Positions 52,637-60,396 of a stretch of DNA of 64,000 bases are shown in pieces. This DNA comes from Prevotella sp. (GTDB taxonomy: Bacteria > Bacteroidota > Bacteroidia > Bacteroidales > Bacteroidaceae): the NCBI GenBank assembly GCA_017934525.1, contig JAGBJJ010000009.1, positions 19,743 to 83,742 on the forward strand. The letters are read 5' to 3'. Every line of letters begins with the position of its first letter. Position 1 is the stretch's first letter. The translations under genes were made by a program, and so were the position numbers. The notes under the pieces are model-generated. The model saw only the letters and a list, made by a program, of their open reading frames with translations, did not search any database and had not been told where the DNA came from.

Positions 52637-54097
52637 ATGATGAAGCGACTATTCACCCTGATGATTGCTGCGCTGGCGACCACTGCACTGCAGGCACAGA
52701 CCGCCCGCCGGTTCACCGTGAACATTTCGCCCGACGGGGCTGCAAAGATGGAGGCTTTCCTGCCTGACCACGCCATGGGGCGCGCCATCGTTGACTGTCC
52801 GGGGGGCGGCTATAGCCATCTGGCTGTAGACCATGAAGGCTACGACTGGGCTTCCTACTTCAACAAGCAGGGCATTGCCTACTTCGTGCTTACCTACCGC
52901 ATGCCCAAGGGCGACCGCACCATCCCCCTCGGCGATGCCCAGACGGCCATACGCACGGTGCGCGACTCTGCCCGTACGTGGGGCGTCAACCCGCTCGACG
53001 TGGGTATCATGGGCTTCTCGGCCGGCGGCCACCTGGCTTCGGCCGTGTCGACGCACAGCGAGTACGACTGCCGTCCGGACTTCACCATCCTCTTCTATCC
53101 AGTCATCTCGATGGATAAGCGCGAGGGCCACCGCGGCTCGGCCGTCAGCTTCCTCGGCGAGGAAGGCAGCAACGACGAGCTGCTGGTGAAGCAGTGGTCG
53201 AGCCAGAACAGCGTGCGCAGCCACCTGACGCCACCTGCCATCATACTGGCGGCCAGCGACGACGGCGTCGTGCCTGTGCTCACCAATGGCATGGCCTACT
53301 ACTCGGCCATGCGCCGTGCGGGCAACGACTGCGCCCTCTACGTCTATCCGTCGGGCGGCCATGGCTTCGGTTTCCGCAGCACGTGGACTTATCATGAGCA
53401 GATGCTCATCGACCTGGCCTGTTGGCTGGCCATGCTGCCCTCACCGCGCACCAATGCCGTGCGCGTGGCATGCATAGGCAACAGCATCACCCACGGTTCG
53501 GGCATCGACATGCAGGAGCACAACAGCTATCCGGCTCAGCTGCAGCGCTTGCTGGGTGACGCCTACTACGTGAAGAACTACGGGGTGGGAGCCCGCACAA
53601 TGCTCAACAGCGGCGACCACCCCTATATGAAAGAGATGGCCTGGCGCGACGCGCTGGCCTTCCGCCCCGACGTGGTGGTAATCAAACTGGGCACTAACGA
53701 CGCGAAAGACTACAACTGGAATGCCCACAAACAGGAGTTTGAGGCTGACATGCAGCAAATGATAGATGCGCTAAGCCCGATGCTCCCTGTGCGCGACAAG
53801 AAGGGGCGCCCAACGAAGACGATGGTGCGCAGCAAGCGTCCTGTCATACTGCTCTGCACGCCCATTAAGGCCTTTCGCGACAAGTGGGGCATCACCGACT
53901 CGGTCATCGTGGGCGAGGTGGCACCGGCCATACGTCGGGTGGCGCAGCGCAACGGTCTGACCGTGGTCGACCTGCACGACGCCATCGCTGATGAGCGCGA
54001 GATGACCACCGACATGATTCACCCCAATGCCAAAGGAGCCGCCCGTCTGGCTGAAACCATTGCTGAGGAAATCTTGAAGCTGAACCTGGCAGAGTGA
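52637..54097 (+). CDS. Two-domain secreted esterase: alpha/beta-hydrolase plus SGNH hydrolase
   Basis: This 486-residue protein has a signal peptide (LIAALATTALQAQ). The first half is an alpha/beta-hydrolase with oxyanion block DCPGGGYSHLA, nucleophile elbow MGFSAGGHLAS and His in SGGHGFGF. The second half (from about residue 273) is an SGNH hydrolase with block I CIGNSITHGSGID, block III KLGTNDAKD and the Asp/His block DMIHPNAKG. Fusion of two esterase folds is typical of acetylxylan or other plant polysaccharide deacetylases, where each half may remove a different ester. It fits with the GH115 to its left. Its substrate is inferred from context. Confidence 0.92.
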   Translation: MMKRLFTLMIAALATTALQAQTARRFTVNISPDGAAKMEAFLPDHAMGRAIVDCPGGGYSHLAVDHEGYDWASYFNKQGIAYFVLTYRMPKGDRTIPLGDAQTAIRTVRDSARTWGVNPLDVGIMGFSAGGHLASAVSTHSEYDCRPDFTILFYPVISMDKREGHRGSAVSFLGEEGSNDELLVKQWSSQNSVRSHLTPPAIILAASDDGVVPVLTNGMAYYSAMRRAGNDCALYVYPSGGHGFGFRSTWTYHEQMLIDLACWLAMLPSPRTNAVRVACIGNSITHGSGIDMQEHNSYPAQLQRLLGDAYYVKNYGVGARTMLNSGDHPYMKEMAWRDALAFRPDVVVIKLGTNDAKDYNWNAHKQEFEADMQQMIDALSPMLPVRDKKGRPTKTMVRSKRPVILLCTPIKAFRDKWGITDSVIVGEVAPAIRRVAQRNGLTVVDLHDAIADEREMTTDMIHPNAKGAARLAETIAEEILKLNLAE

Positions 54098-54222
54098 GCA
54101 AGTGCTGCATTAACACACACCACGGCGGTGACCTGATTGAAGACGGCACTGAGTCCGTGGTGACCTTGTGCTCGCACGACATGGAGATGATGCGGGTGTT
54201 AAAATCGGTACGAAAAGTGTAA
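54094..54222 (+). CDS. Possible 42-residue small ORF overlapping the esterase stop
   Basis: A GTG at 54094 overlaps the esterase stop (GTGA) and opens a frame to TAA at 54220-54222. It would encode SKCCINTHHGGDLIEDGTES and then VVTLCSHDMEMMRVLKSV. Overlap placement is the only support, and no family is recognised. It may be a gene remnant. Confidence 0.2.
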   Translation: MSKCCINTHHGGDLIEDGTESVVTLCSHDMEMMRVLKSVRKV

Positions 54223-54271
54223 CAAATCTTAATTTATGAAAGAGGTGAGGTGCTCTCTCCCTTTTTTTTCA

Positions 54272-54279
54272 TATTTTTG
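54272..54279 (+). promoter_or_regulatory. Possible -7 box for the AraC-type regulator
   Basis: TATTTTTG lies 12 nt before the ATG at 54292, in a T-rich stretch. The very short leader would be unusual, so this is tentative. Confidence 0.4.
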
Positions 54280-54291
54280 TGGAGTATTTTT

Positions 54292-55896
54292 ATGAGTTTC
54301 TTCTATAGACTATTACTGCTGTTCCTAATGGTGTTTGGCGGCCATGTGAGAGCTGCTAACACTGTTGTCGAAGACTACGACTCACTGTCGCGCTTGTCTT
54401 CCGAACAACTGATGGCCAGCGGGAGGGGCTATTTTGAGCAGCGTGCGGCCGGCAAGTCGCTGGCGTGCTTTACCATTGTGGCCGAGCGCTTCGACGAGAG
54501 CATGGACAGCAAGGACGTGCGCATGTCGATACGTGCCATCAACAACATTGGCTGCGTCTACAAATACTTCTATTTTGACTATGCACAGGCTTACGAGAAC
54601 TTCACCAGGGCTGTAGACCTGTGCGAGAACTACCACTACGACGAGTTCATACCCGTGGCACTGGTCAACTTGGGCGACCTGCTCAACGACTACGGCTTGA
54701 AGTACGTGTCGCAGCCGATGGCCGACCAGGCCATGCACATCTTCGAGCGGTGTATGGACGAGGCTATGAAAGGCAAGAACTGGGAGGTGCTCACCACGGC
54801 TTTCTTTAATCTCGCGAACCAGAACTTCGACCTTGACCTCGACAAGTTTAAGGTGATTTTCTCAAGCGAGATAGCAGAAGATGCGCCCGACCTGCAGTAT
54901 GTGCGGCTGCAATATCGCGGCATAGAGCATACGCAGCAGGGACGCTACGATGAGGCGCTGAAATGCTTCTTCGAGCAGTTCAGCGTGGTGAATGCACGCT
55001 GGGAGCCAGAGCGCGACACGCTGTCGACGCTGATGAGCATTGCCCATGTCTATAAGCTGAAGAACGACTTGCAGCATGCCGTGGACTATCTGCAGAAGGC
55101 GCTGCAACTGTCGGAACAATACCACATAGACGATCACTCGGCTGGCATCTGCCAGCTGCTGTCGGAGTATTACCGCCTGATGGGCAACGAGGCGCAGGAG
55201 CGCGAATACCACCTGCGTTATCTGGAGAAAAGCGAGACGATACACAGTCACCGGCTGGCCAGCATAGGCGAACTGACCTACGTGCATGAGCTGAAGAAAG
55301 AGCAACAGCGGGCCCGTGAACTCGCTATCAGGCAGCAGCGGCAGCAGTATGTCCTGCTCATGGGCGGCTTTGCGCTGCTGGTGGTGCTCGTCTCGGCGGT
55401 GCTGCTGTGGCGCAAGAACCGCGAGCTGATGTCTCGCAACAAGAGCCTTTTTGAAAAGACGCAGCAGGTGATGCGCGTGGAGGAGGAGCAGCAGAAGCTG
55501 CGCCATACCACCTCGCAGAGCACAGAAAACCGCGAGAGCCTGATACTACGTATCCAGGAGGTGCTCGACGCGCCGGAGCAGATATGCCAGCAGGACTTCA
55601 CCGTGGCGCGGCTGGCCAAGCTGGTCGGGTCGAACACCACCTACGTGTCGCAGGCCATCAACGAGAAGTACGGCATGGCATTCAGCAACGTGCTGGGCAC
55701 CTACAGGGTGCGCGAGGCATGTCGCCGCATGAACGATGTGGAACACTACGGCCACGTCACCATCGAGGCGGTTGCCATGGGGGTGGGCTTCAAGTCGCGC
55801 ACGGCTTTCGCCAATGCCTTCAAGCGCGAGACGGGTCTGACACCGTCGGAGTATCTTCGCATGGCTTCTGATGTGCCCTCGGCTGCTGAGACATGA
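54292..55896 (+). CDS. Membrane-bound TPR sensor with AraC-type DNA-binding domain
   Basis: This 534-residue regulator is probably the transcription factor of the neighbouring locus. It has an N-terminal signal or anchor (FFYRLLLLFLMVFGGHVRA) and a periplasmic TPR-like region (about 20-340; for example IRAINNIGCVYKYFYFDYAQ and RYDEALKCFFEQ). One transmembrane helix follows (VLLMGGFALLVVLVSAVLLW, about 350-372), then a cytoplasmic coiled coil and a C-terminal AraC HTH domain (FTVARLAKLVGSNTTYVSQA, IEAVAMGVGFKSRTAFANAF, GLTPSEYL). This layout has no kinase, so signal probably passes by conformational change. I reject the earlier in-frame start at 54250. Confidence 0.9.
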   Translation: MSFFYRLLLLFLMVFGGHVRAANTVVEDYDSLSRLSSEQLMASGRGYFEQRAAGKSLACFTIVAERFDESMDSKDVRMSIRAINNIGCVYKYFYFDYAQAYENFTRAVDLCENYHYDEFIPVALVNLGDLLNDYGLKYVSQPMADQAMHIFERCMDEAMKGKNWEVLTTAFFNLANQNFDLDLDKFKVIFSSEIAEDAPDLQYVRLQYRGIEHTQQGRYDEALKCFFEQFSVVNARWEPERDTLSTLMSIAHVYKLKNDLQHAVDYLQKALQLSEQYHIDDHSAGICQLLSEYYRLMGNEAQEREYHLRYLEKSETIHSHRLASIGELTYVHELKKEQQRARELAIRQQRQQYVLLMGGFALLVVLVSAVLLWRKNRELMSRNKSLFEKTQQVMRVEEEQQKLRHTTSQSTENRESLILRIQEVLDAPEQICQQDFTVARLAKLVGSNTTYVSQAINEKYGMAFSNVLGTYRVREACRRMNDVEHYGHVTIEAVAMGVGFKSRTAFANAFKRETGLTPSEYLRMASDVPSAAET

Positions 55897-55967
55897 TGTC
55901 CAGGCAGCCCGTATTCCATACAATGATGTCCTCTTAAAGGTAAGACTGAGTGTGTATTTCTGGTGAG

Positions 55968-55997
55968 CGACGACCGTTTGCGGCCGCCGTTTTTTTT
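55968..55997 (+). terminator. Terminator after the AraC-type regulator
   Basis: Imperfect stem CGACGACCG / CGGCCGCCG (7 of 9 pairs) with a 4 nt loop is followed by eight T residues. An AT-rich 9 bp hairpin (56033-56052) lies further on in the same gap. Confidence 0.7.
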
Positions 55998-56101
55998 GAT
56001 GCATCTCAGCAGCCGATGAGCTGAAAACCGATGTCTTTTTTGTAAAAAAGACCGGTATTTGGACTGAATTTATAAATATGGTCACACGAAAGCTGCAATT
56101 A

Positions 56102-56133
56102 TTTGTTATTTTGAGAAGTATTTACGAACTTTG
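56102..56133 (+). promoter_or_regulatory. Orphan promoter pointing into the gap before GH97
   Basis: TTTG (56102-56105), 20 nt, then GAACTTTG (56126-56133) followed by CACT. It is the same layout, spacing and -7 box as the dnaA promoter, but no plus-strand gene follows. Confidence 0.6.
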
Positions 56134-56139
56134 CACTGT

Positions 56140-56312
56140 CAAAAAAAAGGTGAAAGCACACATACATGATAAGGGCTGAAAGGATAAACGCCCAGCGTAG
56201 AATGATTGTTTTACAAGAATGCAACCTAAAAATCACTATGTCATTGCACGTCGAGGGTGACACGTCAGGCTGCTTACCGCAGTGTATGAGTGTCACGCTC
56301 GATGGCTTTTTT
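56140..56312 (+). ncRNA. Candidate intergenic small RNA, about 173 nt
   Basis: Transcription from the orphan promoter would begin near 56140. It would end at a strong terminator: the arms 56249-56263 and 56290-56304 pair over 15 positions (one G-G mismatch, one G-U), followed by GGC and six T residues (56307-56312). A smaller stem (CTGC / GCAG) lies inside the loop. Only a 13-codon frame (56219-56260) fits fully inside; a 98-codon frame from 56166 runs past the terminator and has no recognisable domain. This explains most of the 554 bp gap 55897-56450. It is not recognised as a known RNA family, so the call is inference. Confidence 0.45.
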
Positions 56313-56404
56313 ATGGGGTTGGTTAGTTTGGCTTTCGTCTGTGAATGGGGTTGCCGCAACGCTTTCAGAGTGACTGTATCGTGTAAGAGTTGCAAGAGCT
56401 CGGT

Positions 56405-56445
56405 GAAAAGAGTGAGGGCTGCCCTGATACCTCAAGGACAGCCCT
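56405..56445 (-). terminator. Terminator of the minus-strand GH97 gene
   Basis: On the minus strand AGGGCTGTCC pairs with GGGCAGCCCT around an 11 nt loop, followed by CACTCTTTTC, just past the GH97 stop. Confidence 0.75.
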
Positions 56446-56450
56446 GCTGC

Positions 56451-58430
56451 TTACATGGCTGATGTGATGATGAGCCCGCCATTGGGCTGTATGGTTACCT
56501 TGGCTTGACCCTTCTTCCCGATATTCAGAGTCTTCTTTACGCAGCCGGCCACGGCACCGTTCTTGTTGGCATAGTCGGTAATCAGCGTGGCGGCTGACGA
56601 GCCGATGAAACTCAGGTCGAGTGTCAGCCGGAGTGGCTGCTGCCCTGCATTCAGCCCTGCCACATACCATTGGCTGCCGTGGCGTCGTGCCATGACGACG
56701 TAGCGGCCCGGATAGCCGTCGATGAAGCGGGTCTCGTCCCAGGTGGTGGGCAACTGCCGGAGGAAGTCGAGCTCTACGTCAGGCAGCTCGTCGAGGTTGT
56801 TGGGCTGCATGGCCACACACTGCAGGGCCGACTGGTTGGTGATGCCCGATGCCAGCTCGAAGGCATTGGTGGTGTGGCGCTGATGGCGGCTGCGATTGTC
56901 TTTCGACAGATATTTGTTCATGATGATGCCGCCCCAGTCCATCGCGCCTACAGCATTGCGGCAGAAAGGGTGTATGGTGAGCTGGAAGGGCTCCTGCTGG
57001 GCGTGGTAATCGGTGAAGAACACGTTCTCACTGGCCAGCACAGCCTCGCTCGACACATAGTTGGGATACATGCGCTCCCAGCCGCGGGGCAGCGTGCAAC
57101 CGTGGAAAATGCACTGCAGACCGTAGCGGTTGGCATCGTAGAGTATATCTTCGTAGAGTTTCATCGTCTCTTGCTTGTCGCCGCCGAAGAAGTCCACCTT
57201 GATGCCTTTCACACCGATTTCCTTCAGCCATGCCATCTCGCAGTCGCGTGCCATGGCCGTGTTCATGCAGTTGCGTGGACCTTGCGGTGCGTCGTTCTCA
57301 TAGCCGTTGCTGTTGTACCACAGCATCAGAGCCACGCCTTTCGACAGGGCGTAGGCCGACAGCTGGGCCATGCGGTCGCGCCCGATGTTCTGGTCCCACC
57401 AGTTGTCTATCAGGCAATATTCGAATCCCATCTTGGCTGCCAGGTCGATGAAGGCCACCTGGTCGTCCCAGTTGATGCTGTTATCTTGCCAGATGAGCCA
57501 GCTCCACGTGTAGCGGCCGTAGCGGTAGTCTTCGGAAGGGGCGTAGAGGGGCTCCACTACGTCGTAGGCTATGGTGGTCTCTACGATGGGTTTCAGCGTG
57601 AAGCCCACAGTGATGGTGCGCCATGGCGTGTAGCCGGGCAGGGTGATGCCTGCCGAGGTGGTGCCGTTGCCGTTGTTCTCGCCGGCCATGGGGTAGGCAA
57701 TGGTGTAGCCCGCGGCCTCGTCGTAGTCGGAGAGATGGGTGCCGCAGTACTGGCTGCTGACGCCGGTCTCTGAGATGAGCACCCAGCCGCCGCTCTGCGC
57801 GTCGGCCGTGGCAGGTGTATGAAACAGACATGGGAACGTGTAGCCCTCGCCGTACTGTGAGCGCCCGTTCATCGGGGCGTCGGCTTTATACTCCTCTTCG
57901 TAGCTTGGCTTAGTGCGCTCCCATCCCACCATGGCACTGCTTTGCGGACAGATGAACGTGGTGGTGCCGTCGGGCAGGCGGAATGCTGTGGCCTCGCTGC
58001 TGATGGTGGCGCATTTGGGCTTGTCGTTGGCCTGGCGGGGAAGCATGTAGCGGAAGGCCACATCGTTGTCTGACACGGAGAACTGCACCGACAGCTTCTG
58101 CTGTTTTTCATTCTCGAAATCTACGTTGAGCAGTGTGGCCACATAGCGCATGTGCGACTGCTTGGTCTGCCGCATCTCGTAAGTGCGGTCGATTGGCTGT
58201 GCACTGGTGGCAGTGATTTTCATCTGACGGGTGAAGTCGGCGAAGTCAGCCTTCAGGCCCAGCGCCGATGGCAGCAGCATTTGTTGTCCGTCGAGAGCGA
58301 CGCTGTAGGTGGGGAGTCCGTCGTGGTCGCTGACGGTCACGACGAGTTTACCGTTGGGCGAGGCTACGGTGGCTTCGCGTGCCATGACTGCCAGAGGCAG
58401 CAACATGAGGGGGATAAGCAGTTTTTTCAT
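56451..58430 (-). CDS. GH97 family alpha-glycosidase
   Basis: This 659-residue periplasmic enzyme has a signal peptide (LLIPLMLLPLAVMA). The GH97 order is visible: N-terminal beta-sandwich (VASPNGKLVVTVSDHDGLPT, DNDVAFRYML), catalytic TIM barrel (FEYCLIDNWWD, GVALMLWYNS, GVKGIKVDFFGGDKQ, CIFHGCTLPRGWERMYPNYV, then SSEAV) and a C-terminal beta domain. The Asp in GIKVDFF is compatible with the retaining, alpha-galactosidase-type branch, not the inverting SusB branch, but I cannot confirm this without alignment. I start at the ATG at 58430, because the longer frame adds a non-signal tail. It lies 43 nt after a PL11 gene and is probably cotranscribed with it. Confidence 0.92.
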   Translation of the reverse strand: MKKLLIPLMLLPLAVMAREATVASPNGKLVVTVSDHDGLPTYSVALDGQQMLLPSALGLKADFADFTRQMKITATSAQPIDRTYEMRQTKQSHMRYVATLLNVDFENEKQQKLSVQFSVSDNDVAFRYMLPRQANDKPKCATISSEATAFRLPDGTTTFICPQSSAMVGWERTKPSYEEEYKADAPMNGRSQYGEGYTFPCLFHTPATADAQSGGWVLISETGVSSQYCGTHLSDYDEAAGYTIAYPMAGENNGNGTTSAGITLPGYTPWRTITVGFTLKPIVETTIAYDVVEPLYAPSEDYRYGRYTWSWLIWQDNSINWDDQVAFIDLAAKMGFEYCLIDNWWDQNIGRDRMAQLSAYALSKGVALMLWYNSNGYENDAPQGPRNCMNTAMARDCEMAWLKEIGVKGIKVDFFGGDKQETMKLYEDILYDANRYGLQCIFHGCTLPRGWERMYPNYVSSEAVLASENVFFTDYHAQQEPFQLTIHPFCRNAVGAMDWGGIIMNKYLSKDNRSRHQRHTTNAFELASGITNQSALQCVAMQPNNLDELPDVELDFLRQLPTTWDETRFIDGYPGRYVVMARRHGSQWYVAGLNAGQQPLRLTLDLSFIGSSAATLITDYANKNGAVAGCVKKTLNIGKKGQAKVTIQPNGGLIITSAM

Positions 58431-58473
58431 TTCTCTGATATATGTAATAATGTATAGTCGCACGGCAGTTGCT

Positions 58474-60363
58474 CTACTTCAGGTAGTCTTGCTTGTCGGG
58501 GCCTAAGTAGAACCCAGGCTCAGGCGGCTGGTTGTAGCCCACATTCTCGGTGGCCACAGAGAGACGGTAGGGCACGTCTTGCATCAGGCAGTCGATGCGG
58601 TAGGGCGTCGGTATAGTGGTGGAATAGAGGCGCAGCTCGGTCGACTCGTGGTTTCTGATGAGCACCTCCTCGCGCCAGTCGCCCAGCAGGTCGGCCGAGA
58701 GGCAGGGAGTCGACTTGGTGCCGTTGTTAAATGTTCCGTCGAAGTACTGTATGTCTATCACCTGACGGTTTTCCCAGTCGAACTTGCTGACGGTCTCGTG
58801 GTCGAGCAGTTCGCGCAGCAAGTCGGCGTCCCACCATATGCCGAAGTTGATGGAAAGCCCGCGGCCGTTGAACATGAGGTGCTGGCTGTGCTGCGGATCA
58901 GCTGCATCGCTGGTCTGACAGACCAGCTCGCCCTTGATGTTGCGTATGCCGTGGCTGTCAGACGACCACATCTCCACGCCTGGGTTGACGGGGTCGATGT
59001 CGGCGGCCATGGCACGCCCTACATCGCTTGAACTCGGAATCTGGAAGAGCACCTGTCCGGTAGCCGCATCGCGGAAGTCGCTTCCGTCGCGTCGGTTCTC
59101 ATGGCAGTCCCATACCTGCAGACGGTCGGTAGAGGGGTCGAAGGCCATCAGGTGGATGGCATCGCCGTGCCCCATGCGTGTGTTGTAGAGGCCCCGCCCG
59201 TCGTTGTCTATGGCCATCGAGCCGTAGGTTATCTCATCACATCCGTCGCCGTCGACATCGGCCACGCGCAGGTTGTGGTTACCCTGCCCGGCATAGTCGT
59301 GCCAAGGCTCTTCGTTGGTGTCAAACACCCATCGGCGTTTCAGCTCGTGTCCGTCCCAGTCCCATGCGGCCAGCACGGTGCGCGTGTAGTAGCCGCGGCA
59401 GAAGATGGCGCTGGCATGCTCGCCGTCGAGATAGCCCACGGCAGCCAGATAGCGCTCAGAGCGGTTGCCGCGGTCGTCACCCCAGTCTGACAGGTTGCCG
59501 CGTTCGGGGATGTAGGGCTTGGTGTCGAGCACTTCGCCCGTGAGTGCGCTGAACACGCTGATGTACTCTGGTCCTTCGAGGATACGGCCCCTCTTCGGCA
59601 GCCGCTTCTGTGGCGTGTCGGCGCCGTAGCGATAGTCGGCCGTGGCGTCGCCTATGATGTTGCCTTTGGCATCGCGTGTGCCGTCGGCAGTCTTCACCAT
59701 CAGTTCTGCGCAGCCGTCGCCGTCGAGGTCGTAGACGATGAAGGGCACGTAGTGTGCGCCGCTGCGTATGTTGCGCCCCATGTCGATGCGCCACAGGTGG
59801 TGGCCGTTCAGGCGGTAGCAATCGAAGAGCGTAGGGCCGGTGAAGCCGTCGTGAGCATTGTCGTGTGAGTTGGTGGGGTCCCATTTCACGATAATCTCGT
59901 ATTGTCCGTCGCCGTCGACATCGCCCACGCTGCAGTCGTTAGCCGTGTAGTCGTAGGGCCAGCCGTCGGGGCTGGTGCCGCCTTCGGGCTTGTTGATGCT
60001 GATGGGCAGATAGCCTACGGGGGCATCGCTGCGCAGCGTAAATTCGCCGTTGCGCTCGCCGCCCTCCACGCGGTAGACGGCGTCGTCGGCTGTAGGAGCC
60101 TCGTCGATGAAGCACGTGCCGCCCTCGGTGAGCGGCGTGGCATTGAGCAGCAGCCCGTTGCGATAGATGTTGAAGGGCTCTGCCTTACGGTCGGATCTCA
60201 GTGTGCGCCAGCTGACGAAGACGCGCCCGTCAGTTTGGCGGATGGCCACCACGCCGCGGTCGAGCTGCTCCATACGGAGCTTCGAGTAGTCGTAGCGTGG
60301 CTGTGCCCATGCTGCAAGAAGCATGAGCATGCTGAAGCTTGTAGTTAGTAGTAGTCGTTTCAT
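58474..60363 (-). CDS. PL11 rhamnogalacturonan lyase
   Basis: This 629-residue secreted enzyme has the canonical size for PL11. The signal peptide (LLTTSFSMLMLLAAWAQ) is followed by MEQLDRGVVAIRQTDGRVFV and an eight-bladed propeller with calcium motifs CSVGDVDGDGQYEIIVKWDP, VYDLDGDGCAELMVKTADG and VADVDGDGCDEITYGSMAID, plus ADLLGDWREEVLIR and ATENVGYNQPPEPGFYLG at the end. It cleaves rhamnogalacturonan I by beta-elimination. It is independent of the giant PL11 fusion at 22939: the shared motifs are family ones, and the flanks differ. It pairs with GH97 in a pectin-side-chain set. Confidence 0.95.
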   Translation of the reverse strand: MKRLLLTTSFSMLMLLAAWAQPRYDYSKLRMEQLDRGVVAIRQTDGRVFVSWRTLRSDRKAEPFNIYRNGLLLNATPLTEGGTCFIDEAPTADDAVYRVEGGERNGEFTLRSDAPVGYLPISINKPEGGTSPDGWPYDYTANDCSVGDVDGDGQYEIIVKWDPTNSHDNAHDGFTGPTLFDCYRLNGHHLWRIDMGRNIRSGAHYVPFIVYDLDGDGCAELMVKTADGTRDAKGNIIGDATADYRYGADTPQKRLPKRGRILEGPEYISVFSALTGEVLDTKPYIPERGNLSDWGDDRGNRSERYLAAVGYLDGEHASAIFCRGYYTRTVLAAWDWDGHELKRRWVFDTNEEPWHDYAGQGNHNLRVADVDGDGCDEITYGSMAIDNDGRGLYNTRMGHGDAIHLMAFDPSTDRLQVWDCHENRRDGSDFRDAATGQVLFQIPSSSDVGRAMAADIDPVNPGVEMWSSDSHGIRNIKGELVCQTSDAADPQHSQHLMFNGRGLSINFGIWWDADLLRELLDHETVSKFDWENRQVIDIQYFDGTFNNGTKSTPCLSADLLGDWREEVLIRNHESTELRLYSTTIPTPYRIDCLMQDVPYRLSVATENVGYNQPPEPGFYLGPDKQDYLK

Positions 60364-60396
60364 GTGTGGTTTGTTTTTGCGTGCTGGCCAGGGTGG

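Noticed and set aside
56166-56462. 98-codon plus-strand frame in the GH97 gap
   Set aside because: It runs through a strong terminator and into the GH97 terminator, and its Cys-rich translation has no domain character; I prefer a non-coding RNA.
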